Positions 1 through 10,427 of a DNA stretch of 22,270 bases are shown one piece after another; positions within the stretch are counted from its first letter, which is position 1, and each line of letters opens with the position of its first letter. The translations under genes and the position numbers were made by a program. The notes beneath the pieces are model-generated. The model was not told the origin of the DNA. It saw only the letters and a list, made by a program, of their open reading frames with translations, and made no database searches. Source of the stretch: Branchiostoma floridae (taxonomy: Eukaryota; Chordata; Leptocardii; Amphioxiformes; Branchiostomatidae). The stretch is from positions 12,057 through 34,326 of the forward strand of contig NW_023365746.1 of the NCBI RefSeq assembly GCF_000003815.2. Reading direction: 5' to 3'.

Positions 1-32
1 GAAACATTTATTCTATTTTTTTTTTTACTTAC

Positions 33-172
33 CGCAAAGATTATGACCAGTAGTAAGAAAACCACCACCACGCTAACAATGATGACTATGATAGCCCACT
101 GGGGTAGTACAAACTCCTGGAGGGCTGCTGTGGCAGTTGTCGCCAATGGAGGGTCCGTAGTAGCAACCACTT
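33..172 (-). other. Exon encoding the mucin transmembrane helix
   Basis: A 140 bp exon lies between acceptor TTTCCACAG and donor GTAAGT. It starts in phase 1, matching the donor of the 800-637 exon, and ends in phase 0. It encodes a Thr/Pro/Ala juxtamembrane linker and then about 22 hydrophobic residues (WAIIVIIVSVVVVFLLLVIIFA). No cytoplasmic residues are encoded here; the tail lies on exons left of the window. Confidence 0.85.
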
Positions 173-345
173 CTGTGGAAAGATGAAAGTAATGTAATAT
201 GACTTTTTCTATGACAGCAATGATTAAATCGAGATAGTTGAAACATTATACTACATTTTTTTTAATATGATACGCTATGACTGTTTTTACACCTTCTAAT
301 CTTGCCAATGATTTTTATCCCCAAAGGGTCTCCGCAAGACAAGAA

Positions 346-432
<87 letters not shown>

Positions 433-3400
433 ATCTTAAAACTGGATGAGAGAGGTGAGAGAATAGACGTGAAATCATAAATAACAAGATAGTCTACGTC
501 TGTGTTTTATCTTTCGAGACATTTTCCATACGCTAGCCATGTTTACCGTCAAGTAATCAATGGACACATGCTGAAAGTATAATATTTGAAGGGGACATGG
601 GCTCCTCTTCGAACTCATGTTCAAATTTGTACTCACCAGAGGTTGTTATAGATGCGGGGTCTATGACAAAGTCACCGAGTAGTGAGTCTCCTGAACTGTC
701 GTTTAGGGCCTGAGTGAAAGTGTCTGTCACGTCTTCTGCTGTGACGTCTGTGGCGTTGGGCGCTAAGACAACATTATAGTCCACTACCACACTGCCACTC
801 CTGTGGAGAGAACATCAGTGCAAAGAAAGACATCAGGCAACATCAGGCTCTTCATTCTTACTCAGGAGATTAACATTGACTTGTTACTGTTATTGGAATT
901 ATGGACGGTTGACTTTACAGAAATTACGTTCCAGGAGCAATGTGCCCCAAAGAATATGTTAACGTCTATACCCTCTGTATGGTGAAAGATGGTGAAGTAA
1001 TTTACAAATATCCTGATTCAAGCCCCGGTCACAAGAATCGTACGATTGACTGCGATGGAGGTTTTATGCGCGGCATAAGCGCAGTACGTCGTAAGTCGGG
1101 GAAGAATCGGAAGCAATGGTTTAAATATATGAAGCCGTGGTCACAAGGATCGTAGTGCATCGTACGATGAGGTCATTAGAGCGTACCTGCGTCAATCGCA
1201 GGTAAATCATAGTAAATCGGGGAGCCTCCTATGACGAAAATAGAGCTAAAATGGATTTTGAACATGTTCAAAATTTCGCTATCGTCGTAAGATTTTCTTT
1301 GCCCCCAAAGCAGACTTCATTACGGCAATTTTTGTCTACTGATGAGGTTTTAGATTTATGAATTTTTAGCATGTTGTGATGGTTTCAGTTTTCCCTGATA
1401 TTGTCGATATTGACGAAAAGGGAAAATATGTCAGTCGCAACTGCCACAGTCGCAACCAGAGAACAGCGCGCCCCGCACAGGTGATGCAGACAATTGTTTG
1501 ATCGCTTCATGCACGTGAGTTTATAATTAGATCAAATCTCAGCTCTCGTCGGTCTTGGGTCAGTTTACCATAATCGTAATAACCATGGGGACAACTCAAA
1601 CATAAAGGCAGCCTCTATGAGTCGGAAATATATATGATATAATGCTTATGATATGATTTTTGTATGATGGCATCTTTTTGTTGATGATACGATCATGATA
1701 CGATCTTTGAAAGAGCCTGACACGTATAGCCGGCAAGCAGGCCGAGATAACCATACCAGTACTCACGCTTGATTTGAACTTTTGCTTGTAATACTCTTGT
1801 TGTCGTGGTCTTTTTAATTCATTTTTACAGTTAAAGATATTATAGGAAGGTATTCGGCAGCTATGTCCACATTTTGTTGGTTAAAGAAGCACAAAAACGG
1901 TCAGACGGCTATACAGAAGAGACACAAGTGAAAAATCGTACGACGCTGGAAACATTTTGAACATCATCCGATGCTCTGCGATGGCTGATTTTGCTTACGA
2001 TTTAGCTGCGATCCACTGTGATCATCCATTCTCCTACAGCAGAGTACCGTCAGTCATTTATTCCTGACTGTACTCTGCTTTCCTTCCCTTTTGCCGGCGG
2101 TATTACCCGCCCTACTTATTAGATATTAATGAGCTTGCCCTTATATGGGCAGTCAGCCGTTGGGGATCGGGCGTTGGCATGGTGAGCAAACAAAGTCATG
2201 GTAATACGTAACATGATTGGCTGGTAGCTTCCCAGCGGCCTTTGCGAGACAGCTTCACGACAACAAGAAGCCCAAGGAAGGCCTGTTCTCTGATTGGTTG
2301 ACAGCTTGTTTGTGGCGACAATCATAATACCCGTAGGTAGGCCCTGGGACAGCAGGGCCCCATAAGGTAAATGCCGTTGGGGACCGGGCGTTAGGAGGAT
2401 GTGATCATCGTGCGATAGGCGTAATATGCCATCGCAAGGACGTCGTACGATTCTTGTGACCGGGGCTTGAACGGTACTCACAAAACTCCAGTGTGCTTTT
2501 AGAAACAGTGTTATATTGTGCAGGTATTACTAGGATCACAGCAGTCATGAATCTTACAAGTTTAGTACTAGAAAGAAGTTCACTGAGGTACCATTTCATG
2601 GACGAAGGCTCTTACCTGAATGCATTGATGACCACCTCCTCAAGCTGATTACCGTACCGATTCCTGTACACATTCTCCAGCTGTGAATTAAAAAAAAATA
2701 CACATTTTAAAGTTGAAAGTACTGTGTAAATAAATCTCAGTGAATAGTTTCATCAGGTCGGTGCAGTCATAAATAGTTCCTTGTTGCAGAACTAAATTTT
2801 TTTACCGTTTCGACAGTTATTTTGCCCACCTTGCTCACGGCAATACTGACTCTACTTCTCCTGCTAAGGTTTGTCATAATTGCCTCGAATGCCCAGCTCC
2901 AGCTTGGGGCACAAGTATCTGCTGCGTTGCTCACCCCCGAGGATATTTTGGTAAGTCCAATTTCTGTGTCGGCAATTCCAGTAACTGTTCAACTTTGCTT
3001 CAAAAATAGTTGACTCGGTAATTTGGAACCAGTAAATACATTCTGTAACAATCTAACTGATTAATACTGTACATCTGATTGTGACGAAAATCACTTACCA
3101 AAGGCTTGATATCATTTTCCAAATTACTGAAGGCATCCGATGTCTTGTCACTGAGATCCTCTGTGAAGTTGACTCCTATGAAAAACAAATATATGGGGAT
3201 GTTCTTAACTCGGCTCGTAATTATAGAATTCAAAACAATCAGAGAACTAATTCCTTAAGTTTTTAGCTAACAAGAAATTAGTAAAGACTTTCCAAAAGTG
3301 TCAGGTATCTGCTAGAAATATAAACTGACAATCGAACAGTTGATGCTTCAACGGCGTACATTTTTGTTGTCCATGTACAGGGAAGAACTATCAAGGAGAT

Positions 3401-4892
3401 ATGATTAATTAAATATGTTTAATACAAATTTCGAAGGCAAATGATATACCTTTAGTGATGCGAAAGACTGCGTTAAAGATTTTGGGTTTTGGAGGTTCTT
3501 TCGTCGACATTGCCTTGGTCGTTGGCACCATTGTGGTCAACAGCTTTGTCGTCAGTGAATCTGTAGTTAATGGTAACGTCGTCTCTGCTGCCATCGTCGT
3601 TTGATGAACTGTAGTGTTTGGTAAGATGGTGTCGGTAGTAGGTGCTGGTGTCGTCTGGTCAGGGGTTGTCTGTGCGGTGGTTGTAGGTGCTGTGGATTCC
3701 TCCGTTGCAGTAGGAGTTGCAGGTTGTACGGTCGTTAGGTTGGTACCGGCTGACGTCATGATTGGTGTGGTCAGGTCTACAGTTGATGTCATCATGGAAG
3801 TCACTACTTCAGTGGTAGTGGTCGGTGGGGCTGTCAGGTCTTGAGTTGATGTCACCATGATTTCTGTGGTCGTCAGGTTGGCCTCTGGTGTCGTCATCAT
3901 TTTGGTGGTGATCATCTCAGCTGCTGGTGTCGTCATCATTTCTGTGGTTGTCATGTTGGCCTCTGGTGTTGTCATTATTTTGGTGGTTACCACGTCTACC
4001 GGCGGTGTCGTCTTCATTTCTGTGGTGGTCATATTGGCCTCTGGTGTGGTCATCATTTCTGTGGTGGTCATCTCAGCTGCTGTTGTCGTCATCATTTCAG
4101 TAGTGGTCATGTTGGCCTCTGGTGTCGTCATCATTTCTGCGGTGGTCATATTGGCCTCTGTCGTCGCCATCATTTCTGTGGTTGTCATCTCAGCTGCTGG
4201 TGTCGTCATCATTTCTGTAGTTGTCATATTTACAGAGCGTGTCGTCATCATTTCTGTGGTTGTCATGTTGGCCTCTGGTATCGTCATCATTTCTGTGGTG
4301 GTCATATTGGCCTCTGGCGTCATCATTTCTGTGGTGGTCATATTGACCTCTGGCGTCGTCACAATTTCTGTGGTGGTCATATTGGCGTCTGGCGTCATCA
4401 TTTCTGTGGTGGTCATATTGGCCTCTGTTGTCATCATCATTTCTGTGGTGGTCATATTAGCCTCTGGTGTCGTCATCATTTCAGTAGTGGTCATATTGGC
4501 CTCTGGTGTCGTCATCATTTCAGTAGTGGTCATATTGGCCTCTGGTGTCGTCATCATTTCAGTAGTGGTCATGTTGGCCTCTGGTGTTGTCATCATTTCA
4601 GTAGTGGTCATATTGCCCTCTGTTGTTATCATTTCTGTGGTGGTCATATTGGCCTCTGGTGTCGTCATGTTGGCCTCTGGCGTTGTCAGCATTTCTGTGG
4701 TGGTTGCCATGTCAACCGGCGGTGTCGTCATCATTTCAGTAGTGGTCATGTTGGCCTCTGGTGTCGTCATCATTTCCGTGGTGGTCATATTGGCCTCTGG
4801 TATCGTCATCATTTCTGTGGTGGTCATATTGGCCTCTGGTGTCGTCATCATTTCAGTAGTGGTCAAGTTGGCCTCTGGTGTCGTCATCATTT
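33..4892 (-). CDS. Membrane-tethered mucin-like protein with Thr-rich tandem repeats, SEA domain and TM helix (partial at both ends)
   Basis: Five exons can be assembled on the minus strand: 4892-3450 (open at the gap), 3175-3099, 2680-2616, 800-637 and 172-33. Every intron is GT-AG and the phases agree (1, 0, 2, 1), so the reading frame is continuous. In order the product has a Thr-rich repeat array (codons at 4892-3858), about 115 residues of aperiodic Thr/Pro/Ser sequence, a SEA domain of about 120 residues starting near KIFNAVFRITKG, a short Thr/Pro linker, and a hydrophobic segment beginning WAIIVIIVSVVVV that is a clear membrane helix. The SEA domain carries FRSGSVVVDY; in the SEA family the polypeptide self-cleaves between G and S, leaving two subunits held non-covalently. 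This is the architecture of cell-surface mucins. The N-terminus is lost in the 4893-4992 gap, and the cytoplasmic tail continues left of the window. No EGF module lies between SEA and the membrane helix. The class is secure; orthology to any named mucin is not. Confidence 0.88.
173..636 (-). other. Mucin intron between the last SEA exon and the TM exon
   Basis: This GT-AG intron has donor GTGAGT (636-631) and acceptor TTTCCACAG (ending at 173), with a phase 1 split codon giving Glu. Apart from the compound microsatellite it holds nothing I recognise. Confidence 0.85.
346..433 (+). repeat. Compound microsatellite (TA)n(GT)n
   Basis: About 32 TA dinucleotides are followed by about 11 GT dinucleotides, within the 464 bp intron of the mucin gene between the last SEA exon and the membrane-helix exon. 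The alternating purine-pyrimidine tract is likely length-polymorphic. The short frame across it (277-480) is low-complexity and not a gene. Confidence 0.97.
782..796 (-). other. SEA autoproteolysis motif G-SVVV
   Basis: Codons GGC AGT GTG GTA GTG encode G-S-V-V-V just inside the third SEA exon, followed by a typical SEA strand (DYNV). In SEA domains of the MUC1 type, cleavage occurs between Gly and Ser by strain-assisted N-to-O acyl shift. The preceding Arg-Ser codons straddle the 2616/800 intron. Confidence 0.8.
1017..2472. mobile_element. Non-autonomous inverted-repeat DNA transposon inserted in a mucin intron
   Basis: The ends are inverted copies of a 29 bp sequence (TTCAAGCCCCGGTCACAAG then AATCGTACGA) at 1017-1045 and 2444-2472. 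A partly matching TGCGATGG follows a few bases further in on both sides. No transposase-like frame is present. The palindrome TCGTACGA occurs four times in the element (1038, 1160, 1936, 2443) and a degenerate inner copy of the end (GTCACAAGGATCGTA) starts near 1140. GTTGGGGAYCGGGCGTT occurs as a direct repeat near 2158 and 2375. No target-site duplication is obvious, so the superfamily is not assigned. The element makes up most of the 1.8 kb intron between the second and third SEA exons. Confidence 0.75.
2681..3098 (-). other. Mucin intron within the SEA domain
   Basis: This GT-AG intron has donor GTAAGTGA and acceptor TTTTAATTCACAG, phase 0. It contains no gene-like sequence; the short open frames on both strands lack codon periodicity or motifs. 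Confidence 0.8.
3858..4892 (-). repeat. Mucin tandem-repeat array, about 27 units of 39 bp (13 residues)
   Basis: The consensus unit is MMTTPEANMTTTE, read on the minus strand. Most units contain an N-M-T sequon for N-glycosylation and 5-6 Thr suited to O-glycosylation. Variant units (PPVD, PAAE, RSVN) are interspersed, and some units are 36 or 42 bp, but every length change seen is a multiple of three, which points to selection on the reading frame. The array runs into a 100-N gap at 4893, so the true copy number is unknown; arrays like this are commonly collapsed in assembly. The plus strand is also open across the array as a by-product of the repeat. Confidence 0.95.
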
Positions 4893-4992
4893 NNNNNNNN
4901 NNNNNNNNNNNNNNNNNNNNNNNNNNNNNNNNNNNNNNNNNNNNNNNNNNNNNNNNNNNNNNNNNNNNNNNNNNNNNNNNNNNNNNNNNNNN
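4893..4992. other. Assembly gap of 100 N
   Basis: This run of exactly 100 N probably means a gap of unknown size. It interrupts the mucin repeat array; the sequence to its right (4993 on) no longer shows the repeat, so the 5' boundary of the repeat exon is hidden here or the join is wrong. Confidence 0.95.
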
Positions 4993-5377
4993 CGGTTACG
5001 CCTCTCCGCGGACTCACCGGGTCAAAGGGTAACATTCCAAGCTTAGGTCCGAGACGTGACCGCTGGCTGCTACTGTCATACCTGATGTATTTATGGCACT
5101 TTTATCGGAAGTGTTGAACGCCGTAAGAAACCTTTAGTCATGTCTAATGGCAAATAGATCCCGTTTTCGTGGGGGGAAGGAGGCAAATTATTCCCTGGGA
5201 ACCTACGACTGCAGGCGTTATGTTAGTGGAGATTACGTTAATTCATAAAGTAGCCGTTAATGCTATTAGGGAAGTGCAGTTCACGCCGTGTAACCAGACC
5301 CTAGGGATGCTAACGGCTCCGACAGTATGATGAAGCCGCTCTGCCTCGCCTCGGGCCCAACACAACACCAAAACTAC

Positions 5378-5471
5378 CATCACCGCTTCTTCCTCCTCCA
5401 AGAAAGATCAAGAGCAGGCCAAGGAATGTGGAAGCCGTCTTCGATCTGGTTCCATTAAAAATCCAATACAT
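5378..5471 (-). CDS. Candidate signal-peptide exon, possibly the mucin first exon
   Basis: An ATG at 5471-5469 opens a frame of about 50 codons. It starts MYWIFNGTRSKTAS and continues into a hydrophobic core FLGLLLIFLGGG, which is the shape of a secretory signal peptide (basic n-region, about 10 hydrophobic residues, small residues after). Possible donors lie directly downstream (GTAGTT at 5377, or GTGATG a few bases earlier), both in phase 1. It is on the same strand as the mucin and about 0.5 kb upstream of its truncated 5' end, which is why I list it. The donors are weak and the matching acceptor would lie in the gap, so the link cannot be shown. It may be a chance frame. Confidence 0.28.
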
Positions 5472-6513
5472 ACACTTTCATCCCCGAGGTACGAAATCCT
5501 CTTAAACACAAACCAAGACATCTGGATGAAGAACAGAGCAAGGCCGTGGAATCTAGCTGTGCTAAAGACAAAAGAACAGTATCTTTAAGGTATCTTCGAG
5601 TTTTAAACGCAGGTTCACAGTTACATTCCCTAAGCGAAAAACAGATAATGGTTAAGCATATGTTTCCAGACATTAGGAATACGTAACGAACATAGACGAA
5701 GGGCCGCTCATGTCGCCATCGCCGCGGACGACTCATAACTCACCGCCTTCCACTTATAATCCAAGTGTAAGATATGGACCGTCTCTGCCGAACAAATCGT
5801 TGCAAAGATCTTGGAAGTTTTTCTCCCCCGAGGGGAAGGTCCGCATCAATGTGCAACCCTATCCATCAACGCACCCCTGCATCGTAGATATGCGTCTTTT
5901 CAACCATCTGTCATTCTCTCACCGGACCAGATACAGTCTCAGCCTCAGCGTTTTACCAGACAAGTTAGTCCTGGCCGTGGGCTAAAGATGAAAAAAAACA
6001 TGGTCAATGTTTTCTCTCCCCTCCGCCTTTCCTTATCTTATCAGGAAGTCTTAAGTTGCAACGTTTTATTGAGCGGCACTTCCTTGACTTTTATCTAATG
6101 CTGATGTAATCGCCGCCGTAGAGTTGTTACCTGGATCGAGATTCTGTGTTTTATTTCCAGAAATGTAATCTAAAATCTCTTTAACAGTCCGAAATGTAAA
6201 TCAGCTTGTGTGACGGAACGGCTAATGACCAATGCAAACATCCTGAAAGCAAACCTAAACGTTGCGTATCAACAATGCTTTACAGACTTCAGTGAGCAAT
6301 ACCAGCAGGGGCTTTTCCTTATTTTTATCTTAAAGTAAGACCACCAACTCTCTGCAACTCCTACACATGTGTCTCCTGAGGAAATTCTAAAAGAGCATAC
6401 CTTCTTCGAAACCAGAAAGAAAAAAACACTAAAACAGGTTTGTCTTAACCTCCACCAGGGATGACAGTCTCCACAGTACACGTGTGTATAGGCTCCAACG
6501 TTCGAACCACATT
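5472..6513. other. No recognisable gene
   Basis: Open frames here (for example 5455-5736 minus and 5710-6098 plus) are short, overlap on both strands and show no domain, signal or splice pattern that I can support. I see no convincing repeat. Confidence 0.6.
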
Positions 6514-6685
6514 NNNNNNNNNNNNNNNNNNNNNNNNNNNNNNNNNNNNNNNNNNNNNNNNNNNNNNNNNNNNNNNNNNNNNNNNNNNNNNNNNNNNNNN
6601 NNNNNNNNNNNNNNNNNNNNNNNNNNNNNNNNNNNNNNNNNNNNNNNNNNNNNNNNNNNNNNNNNNNNNNNNNNNNNNNNNNNNN
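6514..6685. other. Assembly gap, 172 N
   Basis: A run of N. Reading frames drawn across it are not meaningful. Confidence 0.95.
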
Positions 6686-8035
6686 CTCGTGCTTCGAAGA
6701 AAAAACAGCTAGTAGTTTCCCAAGTAGTTTCATATGAATATACATGTAGTTATCCTTGAATGTGTTGAGTGACAATCACGAGCTAATTTTGGGTGCTACA
6801 TCACGTGACCAATGTGACCTTGCCCGAAAGAGAATTGGGTCAAGGTTCATCCATGGTTGACGATGATTTATGAGATATTGCCGACGATGTCATGTAGGGC
6901 AGATTGTACAATGTTCATTCGGCGTTGACAGAGGCATGGCAAACATTCTTTTGCCTGAGAAGCAGATAAGAATTATCAATTTTAAAACAAACATAACGAT
7001 AAATATCATACAGAGATGACTATGTGCTAGAATGGTGAATACTAAACAGTGTCTACTGTAAATAGCTTCCATGTTTTCCCGTGTAAGAATGTGCAGAATT
7101 TCTATTTGCAGCCTAGGGAGACACTCGATCGAAGACGAAAGCTACATGGACTTGAACTTTCCAACTTTCTTGTCTACAACTCCATACCCTTTATATGAAA
7201 TATGACAGAGACACGTATCGAAATCCCGGGCTTACTACGATTACCAGCTAAATGGACAAGTCATCCGTCCCAATATTAAAGTGATGCGGTGCGTTGCAAA
7301 GTTAAAGGAGTTAAGACTTTGGAGATCAATTTTCTTTGATACTTTAATACCTGCCGCGATAGGTATTCCCATCGGTTTTAAAATATCATACTTTAGTACC
7401 ATTATCAGTAATTAGCTCCGCTCGATTAAGTCTTTTCAACAATAGCAAGTTAGTAAAAGGTCAGACGAAGACAGGTCTTCATTCAGGATCTTTTTTCATC
7501 GATCAGGAGTTCCTCCTGACTGTTCTGTTGAGGAGAGCCTGACAGATTATCCTGAGATAATGTTGTACTACGGTTTGTCATGCATGGTGCCGGCAATATT
7601 CAATTCATCCTTCTTAATGACTAAAGCGTAGCCTTGTATCCATATATATATATGCATGTATTCTGTCCGTTCAAATTACTACTTTAATGGGTACTGGACA
7701 GGTTCACCATTTAGAGACACTATTACTTGGAAAATTTATAACTGCTAGAACACAGACAAAAGACAATAACTCCACGTACATTATTATCCTCTCTAATTTT
7801 TCCCATGACTTTGAATGTCCTATCTGACTACCAACAAATTCTATCTGACCTTCACCTCCTGCCCTCCCTCAAGTCTGTTCCCACTCACTTCCTACCGCTC
7901 AACTGGCAGCGAGTTCGAATATCTACGGTCACACACCAACCCAAACAAACATACAAGCCGAAAACATAGATTCCATATACGGATACACGGATTTATGTCT
8001 ATGTTGTTATCAAGTTGTGTGTCTTATAGAGTATG

Positions 8036-8069
8036 TTTTTACTATGGGCCTGTTTTTACTATGGGCCTG
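8036..8069. repeat. 17 bp perfect tandem duplication
   Basis: TTTTTACTATGGGCCTG occurs twice head to tail with no mismatch (8036-8052 and 8053-8069). Confidence 0.9.
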
Positions 8070-8098
8070 CATCAAAAAATAAAGGAAAGAAAGAATAT

Positions 8099-8227
8099 CA
8101 GGATGGGTACCAGGCTAACTATAGGGGTATGAAGAACACATCGCATTCGAAAACATAGATTCCGTAGAAGAATGCCAGGATGGGTACCAGGCTAACTAAA
8201 GAGAGAAGAATTGGAAGAACACATCGC
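8099..8227. repeat. Diverged direct duplication, about 77 bp unit
   Basis: CAGGATGGGTACCAGGCTAA starts at 8099 and again at 8176. GAAGAACACATCGCAT follows in both copies at slightly different spacing. A third related segment, CGAAAACATAGATTCC, is present at 7959-7974 and 8148-8163. These nested repeats suggest local slippage or a fragment of a dispersed repeat; no coding capacity is apparent. Confidence 0.8.
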
Positions 8228-9644
8228 ATAGCCACGCTTGTCCGTCGGATGAACCCCCAGACTTTCCTCCATTTCTAGATAGAGTACCACGTACGGTTTC
8301 CTATCTCTGACCATGATCGATCCAGCGAGGCGCTGACTCCGTACGTATTTAGATGGTTATCGTGCGTGCAGGTCCGCGATGTACGGGACACCGTGCATTC
8401 TGTGTCCCCTAAGCCATCGCTAACTACTCAGGCATTACATGGGATTAACTAAGCATTGATCCATCCCCCCTGCCTGTTACACCAGCCAAGGCTACATCAT
8501 GGAACACATGGCAGGTCAGTTAGGGTCGTCCAACCCTTCGCTGTTTTACAAATCTTCGCTAACATGACCTTTCATCCATTCAGCCAATTGATTGGGACTT
8601 TTGTCTATCTGACCCATTACTCTCTCATTCTTTTAGCACACTTGTCATCAGCCGCAAGCCGTTCCAAGATCTCAATGGAATATACTGGTCCGAAGTATGA
8701 AAATTCTAGAGTTTATTTTGAGTGTTAAACGTGTCCGTGGTTCTCAACTTGAAGTTGGGTAGACTATTGATTTGCGACTCTCTCATTTGGTGCAAAACAG
8801 CTTCAATAGCTCCAAACAACTTTTTTTATTATATCAAAGCACTACATCGGTTCGAAGCATGCATGTTTTAGATTGTTTTCAGTGTTTTCAAGTATATAAG
8901 CAGCATACACTCTTCGAAGTCTCTATACGTTATACAAATAATAAAAGATATGCATTAACAGAGAGTAAAAAAAACAAATTACCAGCTCAGACATAATGCA
9001 GATGCTGCAAAACGACTTTCACTGTATCTGTTAAATCTGTATTTTTGGTCATCAACATCATCCGGCATCTTTCAGCATCAAGTCACGAGGAATTGACTTT
9101 AAAAATCTCTAAATTACGTTTTGGAGCATCAACAAGTCTATTAGCATCCACGATAAAACATAGAGTACAAAGCTACTGATAGAGAGCCCAGCGAAATGAT
9201 GTTTATTGGCTACATTAACAACGATTCAAGCCCGTCGATGATTAGCACTTTTGTCCAGAGCTCATTTATCTGGCCAGGCTCTGTGGGAAGATTCAAACGT
9301 ATCATCTGGACCATACGGTTCTTGAGATGTCTATATGATTAGAAAATGTGGATGATTTGAGGACTCAAGGAAGACTCCGGACAATGGATACCAGAATGAG
9401 CTACTTTACACTTCTATAGTCGTGTTTGCACACTGAGTTTGTTCGAACTTTAACGATCTGGTTTATCACCATCTCTTTCGTACTTTTAATCCCGGGGCAG
9501 GTCATCAAACAGGCTCACAGTCACATGCTCATCTCTGTTATTTGAATAAAGGCTATCTTGGGATCCTTTGCAGCAAAGAGAGCGTGTCTGTTCAAAGAAC
9601 ATTTATTGTTTCATCTGTATGAGGATGACGATCATTTTCTGGTA

Positions 9645-9744
9645 NNNNNNNNNNNNNNNNNNNNNNNNNNNNNNNNNNNNNNNNNNNNNNNNNNNNNNNN
9701 NNNNNNNNNNNNNNNNNNNNNNNNNNNNNNNNNNNNNNNNNNNN
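9645..9744. other. Assembly gap of 100 N
   Basis: A run of exactly 100 N directly left of an AT-rich transposon-like segment; the repeat probably broke the assembly. Confidence 0.95.
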
Positions 9745-10183
9745 TTTTTATAAATCAGGAAAAAATCTGCTAACAAGGTTTTCATTTCTTAATTCAAGAA
9801 AAAAATTTTGTCCACAAATTAATAATTTTTTTCTTAAGTAATTATTTACAGCGTTTTTTTTAAACTGAGATTATTATTCTTACAAGCTCTAAAAATTCTA
9901 ATACTTTCTTAAACACGACAAGAAAAAAAATCTTGTCAGGCCTAAAAACAAGAAAATTAAACTTGAATTTCTAGAAAATTCTAGGAATGAAAATCTCTCC
10001 AAGAAATCATTTCTTAAATCAAGAAAATTAAGAAATTATTCCTTGTTATAAGAATCAATGTTAAAGGAATCTTCAATTTTCATTTCTTATTCTTTCTTGA
10101 CATTCTTAATATAAGTAAATTTGTCCACGAATTAAGAAAAATCAAGTAACCTAGAAAAAACAAGAAAATTATTTTTTGTAGTG
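9745..10183. mobile_element. CACTA/EnSpm-like DNA transposon end, AT-rich
   Basis: Read from the right on the minus strand the segment begins CACTACAAAAAATAATTTTC and continues with many degenerate copies of CTTGATTTAAGAA-like motifs in both orientations. A CACTA terminus followed by repeated subterminal motifs of this kind is the pattern of EnSpm/CACTA elements in animals. The boundary at 10183 is sharp: ordinary sequence starts directly afterwards. The other terminus is not visible and probably lies in or left of the 9645-9744 gap. No transposase frame is present, so this is a non-autonomous copy or a fragment. Confidence 0.6.
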
Positions 10184-10398
10184 AGGCTAGCGGTCTCAGC
10201 CAGCCCTCACTGATGTGAACTCTACCACAGTCAACAGAAGACTAATCTCCAGTAGTTTACGTTAGCCGAATTTATCGGGTGGTTTTATAGTACATGCTTC
10301 CTCTTTAAGGTAGGTCGTAATGTGTGGAGTTAAAATCTGATGGCTTGATCAAGTTGGATTTCGAAAGGCTCTATTTTATAGGTAAAGTTTTAATTTTT

Positions 10399-10427
10399 CT
10401 CCTCTTTTCTTTTTCTTTAGGTTCGAC
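10399..10427 (+). promoter_or_regulatory. 3' splice site and short 5' leader upstream of the zinc-finger ATG
   Basis: A long pyrimidine tract ending CTTTTTCTTTAG places a strong acceptor at 10420. The exon then has seven leader bases before ATGG. This implies an upstream non-coding or short first exon that I cannot locate. It also fixes 10428 as the likely start. Confidence 0.65.

Larger units (their letters stand above)
6686..9644. other. Long non-coding stretch without recognisable genes
   Basis: Nearly 3 kb of ordinary AT-leaning sequence. The longest frames (105, 90 and 74 codons on the plus strand near 7.8-9.0 kb) have no motif, no plausible partner exon and no compositional bias typical of coding DNA. 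Only the local duplications at 8036-8227 and in 7959-8163 stand out. Confidence 0.6.

Noticed and set aside
277-480. Tyr/Ile-repeat frame over the TA/GT tract
   Set aside because: Microsatellite translation, not a gene.
3857-5032. 391-codon plus-strand frame opposite the mucin
   Set aside because: Shadow of the stop-free 39 bp repeat; it runs through the N gap and has no start context or motif.
5455-5736. 93-codon minus-strand frame with Cys residues
   Set aside because: No domain, signal or splice support; overlaps frames on the other strand.
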